Of a DNA stretch of 64,000 bases, positions 61,940-64,000 are shown piece after piece; within the stretch, counting starts at the first letter, position 1, and each line of letters starts with the position of its first letter. Source of the DNA: SHZL01 sp963784425 (GTDB lineage: Bacteria; Pseudomonadota; Gammaproteobacteria; Xanthomonadales; SZUA-36). The notes beneath the pieces were generated by a model. That model worked only from the letters and a program-made list of their open reading frames with translations, was not told where the DNA came from and made no database searches. The stretch is from positions 18,014 through 82,013 of the forward strand of contig CAWARM010000003.1 of assembly GCA_963784425.1 (NCBI GenBank), read 5' to 3'. The translations under genes were made by a program, and so were the position numbers.

Positions 61940-62730
61940 CCCCGGCGCTTCCGCGCGGGAAGTTTGTAGTCGTATTCCATGATCAGCGGTGCGTGATCGG
62001 AAAAGCGCTGGTCCTTGTAAATCGAGACTGAGCGAACAGTGCCAGCCACGCCAGGGGTGGCTACATGGTAGTCAATGCGCCACCCGGTATTGTTGGCCCA
62101 GGCCTGTCCGCGGTTAGACCACCAGGTGTATTGCTCTTCGCGCTGATCCACGCGCCGGAATACGTCCACCCAGCCCGCGGTGCCGAACACTTCGTCCAGC
62201 CATGCGCGCTCCTGTGGCAGAAATCCTGACTGTTTCTGGTTGCCGCGCCAGTTTTTCAGGTCAATTTTCTGGTGAGCAATATTCCAGTCACCGCAAATAA
62301 TGTACTCCCGTCCATCGGCGGCCAATTCCCGCAAACGCGGCAACAGGTAATCCATGGCCTGGAACTTGACCTCCTGTCGCTCTTCACTGCTGGAACCGGA
62401 CTGCAAATACAACGAAACCACCGAAAGCTTGCCGAAATCCGCCTGTAGCCAGCGCCCTTCCTGATCCATCACGTCCCAGCCCAGGCCATGGTTCACCCGG
62501 TCTGGCTGGTGGCGGCTGTAAATGGCTGTGCCGCTATACCCCGGCTTGAGGGCATCGTGATACCAGCAATGGTAGCCTTCAGGGAAAAACACCCCGTCCT
62601 GCAACTGGTGAACTTGCGCCTTGGTTTCCTGAATACACACCAGGTCGGGGTCCTGTTCCCGCATCCAGTCGAAAAAACCCTTGCTGGCAGCAGAGCGAAT
62701 ACCGTTGGCGTTCAGCGTAATAACTTTCAT
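61936..62730 (-). CDS. xthA: Exodeoxyribonuclease III
   Basis: A 264-residue AP endonuclease/3' exonuclease, start ATG at 62730 (MKVITLNANGIRSAA). Catalytic residues are kept: Glu in CIQETKAQ, Asp and Asn in CGDWNIAHQKIDL, and the terminal Asp-His in FSDHAPLIM. This gene sits next to pyrE, where Pseudomonas carries crc, a catalytically dead relative. Because the metal and catalytic residues are intact, nuclease function is preferred over Crc. It is coupled to ampG by ATGA. Confidence 0.88.
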   Translation of the reverse strand: MKVITLNANGIRSAASKGFFDWMREQDPDLVCIQETKAQVHQLQDGVFFPEGYHCWYHDALKPGYSGTAIYSRHQPDRVNHGLGWDVMDQEGRWLQADFGKLSVVSLYLQSGSSSEERQEVKFQAMDYLLPRLRELAADGREYIICGDWNIAHQKIDLKNWRGNQKQSGFLPQERAWLDEVFGTAGWVDVFRRVDQREEQYTWWSNRGQAWANNTGWRIDYHVATPGVAGTVRSVSIYKDQRFSDHAPLIMEYDYKLPARKRRG

Positions 62731-62852
62731 AGTTGGGATCTTCATGGATTCCTGGTTCGCGTAAGGGTCTGGATGTTGGCGGCCAGCATACCGGATGTTC
62801 TTTGCTCGCCCAAGGCGGGATATACTGGCCATTGTCTGGAAGGGATTCTTCG

Positions 62853-63494
62853 ATGAAAGAGTACACGCAAAAATTCTTCCAACTGGCCCTGCACAAGGGC
62901 GTTCTGCGTTTCGGCAGGTTTTCCCTGAAGTCGGAGCGCATCAGTCCCTATTTCTTCAATGCCGGCGGCTTTGATGATGGCGCATCCCTGGCGCAGCTTA
63001 GCAGTTGCTATGCGGCCGCCATCACCGATTCGGGGCTGGAATTTGACATGCTGTTTGGTCCTGCCTACAAAGGCATACCACTGGCTGCCGCCACCGCCAT
63101 GGCCTTGCAACTGGACCATGGACGCAACGTGCCATTTGCGTATAACCGCAAGGAAGTCAAAGACCATGGTGAAGGTGGCACCGTCGTGGGTGCGCCCCTG
63201 CATGCCCGGGTGTTGATTGTTGATGATGTCATTTCCGCCGGCACCTCGGTGCGCGAATCCATCCTCGCCATAAAGGCAGCCGGGGCTGTGGTCGCCGGCG
63301 TTGCCATCGCCCTGGACCGCCAGGAGCGGGGCCAGGGGGAACTGTCTGCCGTGCAGGAAGTACAAAGGGATTACGGTGTTCCCTGCGTGGCAATCGCCGC
63401 ACTGGATGACCTGATCGGCTACCTGGAAGCTCATTGCCCTGCCGATATCGACCTCCCTGCCATTCATCGCTATCGTGAGCAGTATGGAGTTTGA
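62853..63494 (+). CDS. pyrE: Orotate phosphoribosyltransferase
   Basis: A 213-residue enzyme that makes OMP from orotate and PRPP. The PRPP loop is VLIVDDVISAGTSVRESI; FGPAYKGIPLAAATAMAL and YNRKEVKDHGEGG are the orotate and flexible-loop motifs. The start ATG at 62853 has AGGG upstream. Divergent from xthA with 122 bases between; a single base separates it from the next gene. Confidence 0.95.
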   Translation: MKEYTQKFFQLALHKGVLRFGRFSLKSERISPYFFNAGGFDDGASLAQLSSCYAAAITDSGLEFDMLFGPAYKGIPLAAATAMALQLDHGRNVPFAYNRKEVKDHGEGGTVVGAPLHARVLIVDDVISAGTSVRESILAIKAAGAVVAGVAIALDRQERGQGELSAVQEVQRDYGVPCVAIAALDDLIGYLEAHCPADIDLPAIHRYREQYGV

Positions 63495-63495
63495 T

Positions 63496-64000
63496 ATGAG
63501 AATCCTGTCCTTGCTTTTCCTGGCGACAGGGCTGGTCATGGCGGGCAGTGTGCAGGCAAAAGTCTATAAGTGGGTGGATGAAAATGGTGAAGTCCACTAC
63601 AGCGAGACCCTGCCTCCGGATTTCCAGGACAAGAAGGCCGATGTATTGAACAACGAGGGTGTTACGCAACAGAAAGATCTGACCCTGGTACCGCCGCCTC
63701 CCCCACCACCACCACCGCCCGACGCCAAAAAGACCGGGCCGGTCGAACTGCCGCGCGACAGTTCCGGACAGCAGCGGACCGCTCCTCTGTACACTCCCCA
63801 GCAGGTAAAGCAACAACAGGAAGACTTGCTGTTACTGCGTTATGACTCCGAGCAGGAAATCCTCGATGCGATGGGGGTGGAAATCAAGCAACTGGGCTAC
63901 GACGAAGCGCTGCTCAATGGCTCAAGGTCCAGCTTGATGGATGCATACCGCGGCAACATTCGCGAGGCAGCCGACAAACAACGGGCCGGGCTACCGGTAG
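63496..64000 (+). CDS. DUF4124 domain exported protein, cut by the window end
   Basis: 168 residues are seen from the ATG at 63496, one base after pyrE. A signal peptide (about 1-22, MAGSVQAK) is followed by the DUF4124 motif VYKWVDENGEVHYSETLP, a proline run (PPPPPPPPP, about 75-83), and a helical, Gln/Glu-rich part (QQVKQQQEDLLLLRYDSEQE). The frame is still open at the last base. DUF4124 proteins are periplasmic or envelope proteins of unknown role. Confidence 0.82.
   Translation, partial: MRILSLLFLATGLVMAGSVQAKVYKWVDENGEVHYSETLPPDFQDKKADVLNNEGVTQQKDLTLVPPPPPPPPPPDAKKTGPVELPRDSSGQQRTAPLYTPQQVKQQQEDLLLLRYDSEQEILDAMGVEIKQLGYDEALLNGSRSSLMDAYRGNIREAADKQRAGLPV

Noticed and set aside
61936..62730. 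Calling the gene beside pyrE crc.
   Set aside because: The nuclease catalytic residues are all present, unlike Crc, so exonuclease III was preferred.

Overview
The window looks like about 64 kb of chromosome from a free-living, probably marine, gammaproteobacterium. The evidence is the set of gammaproteobacterial household genes and gene orders: chpA-chpC, rsmE, a hisN-like gene with nudE and cysQ, hemJ next to erpA, tyrS, an M23 peptidase with anmK, and xthA beside pyrE. Much of the DNA is GC-rich. I saw no rRNA, tRNA, CRISPR array, prophage or plasmid backbone. The genus cannot be fixed from sequence alone.

Layout. 1-6830: the end of a type IV pilus chemosensory operon (chpA, chpC), convergent rsmE, then an overlapping hisN-like/nudE/cysQ operon. 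6831-7353: a gene-free stretch holding a 424-bp nested palindromic repeat. 7354-12067: hemJ, a candidate small RNA, a coiled-coil membrane protein, erpA, nudC, ampE and a btuF-like gene. 12064-20474: envelope and secreted proteins, many unrecognised, plus a patatin-like lipoprotein, cardiolipin synthase and an alpha/beta hydrolase. 20574-27160: a porin, nnrU, a VOC protein, tspO, and an operon of MFS transporter, APH-type kinase and PLP phospho-lyase-like enzyme that resembles hydroxylysine or amino-alcohol breakdown. 27349-33787: rubrerythrin/Fe-S protein/DUF3501, then two sulfatases separated by a HAD phosphatase remnant. 34835-36727: a RelE-type toxin with Xre antitoxin and a Fic protein. 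37734-43512: a beta-oxidation operon. 43523-50188: an amidohydrolase, ridA and a molybdenum-linked cluster (modF, xdhC, mobA-like) with a pentameric ligand-gated channel. 50231-59544: dipeptidase, NUDIX, tyrS, M23 peptidase, anmK, M20 peptidase, yccF, acyl-CoA dehydrogenase. 59667-60668: a REP-associated tyrosine transposase (RAYT) with its palindromes. 60635-64000: ampG, xthA, pyrE and a DUF4124 protein cut by the window end.

The most interesting signal is a family of three palindromic elements of about 87 bp at 46480-46565, 48296-48382 and 49505-49591. Their arms read GGGGTCAGAGTAAAAACT. All three lie in or at the edge of coding sequence. They are translated as part of ModF, the ligand-gated channel and the MobA-like enzyme, and one supplies the XdhC stop codon. 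Removing exactly 87 bp from the channel gene restores a textbook signal peptide. They share the first ten bases of their arm, GGGGTCAGAG, with the palindromes around the RAYT gene 10 kb away, which is therefore a candidate mobilising enzyme. Behaviour of this kind is known for Rickettsia palindromic elements.

Three genes (btuF-like, porin, CaiB/BaiF) look broken by single-base frameshifts next to short homopolymers or near the N-terminus. These may be real or assembly errors.
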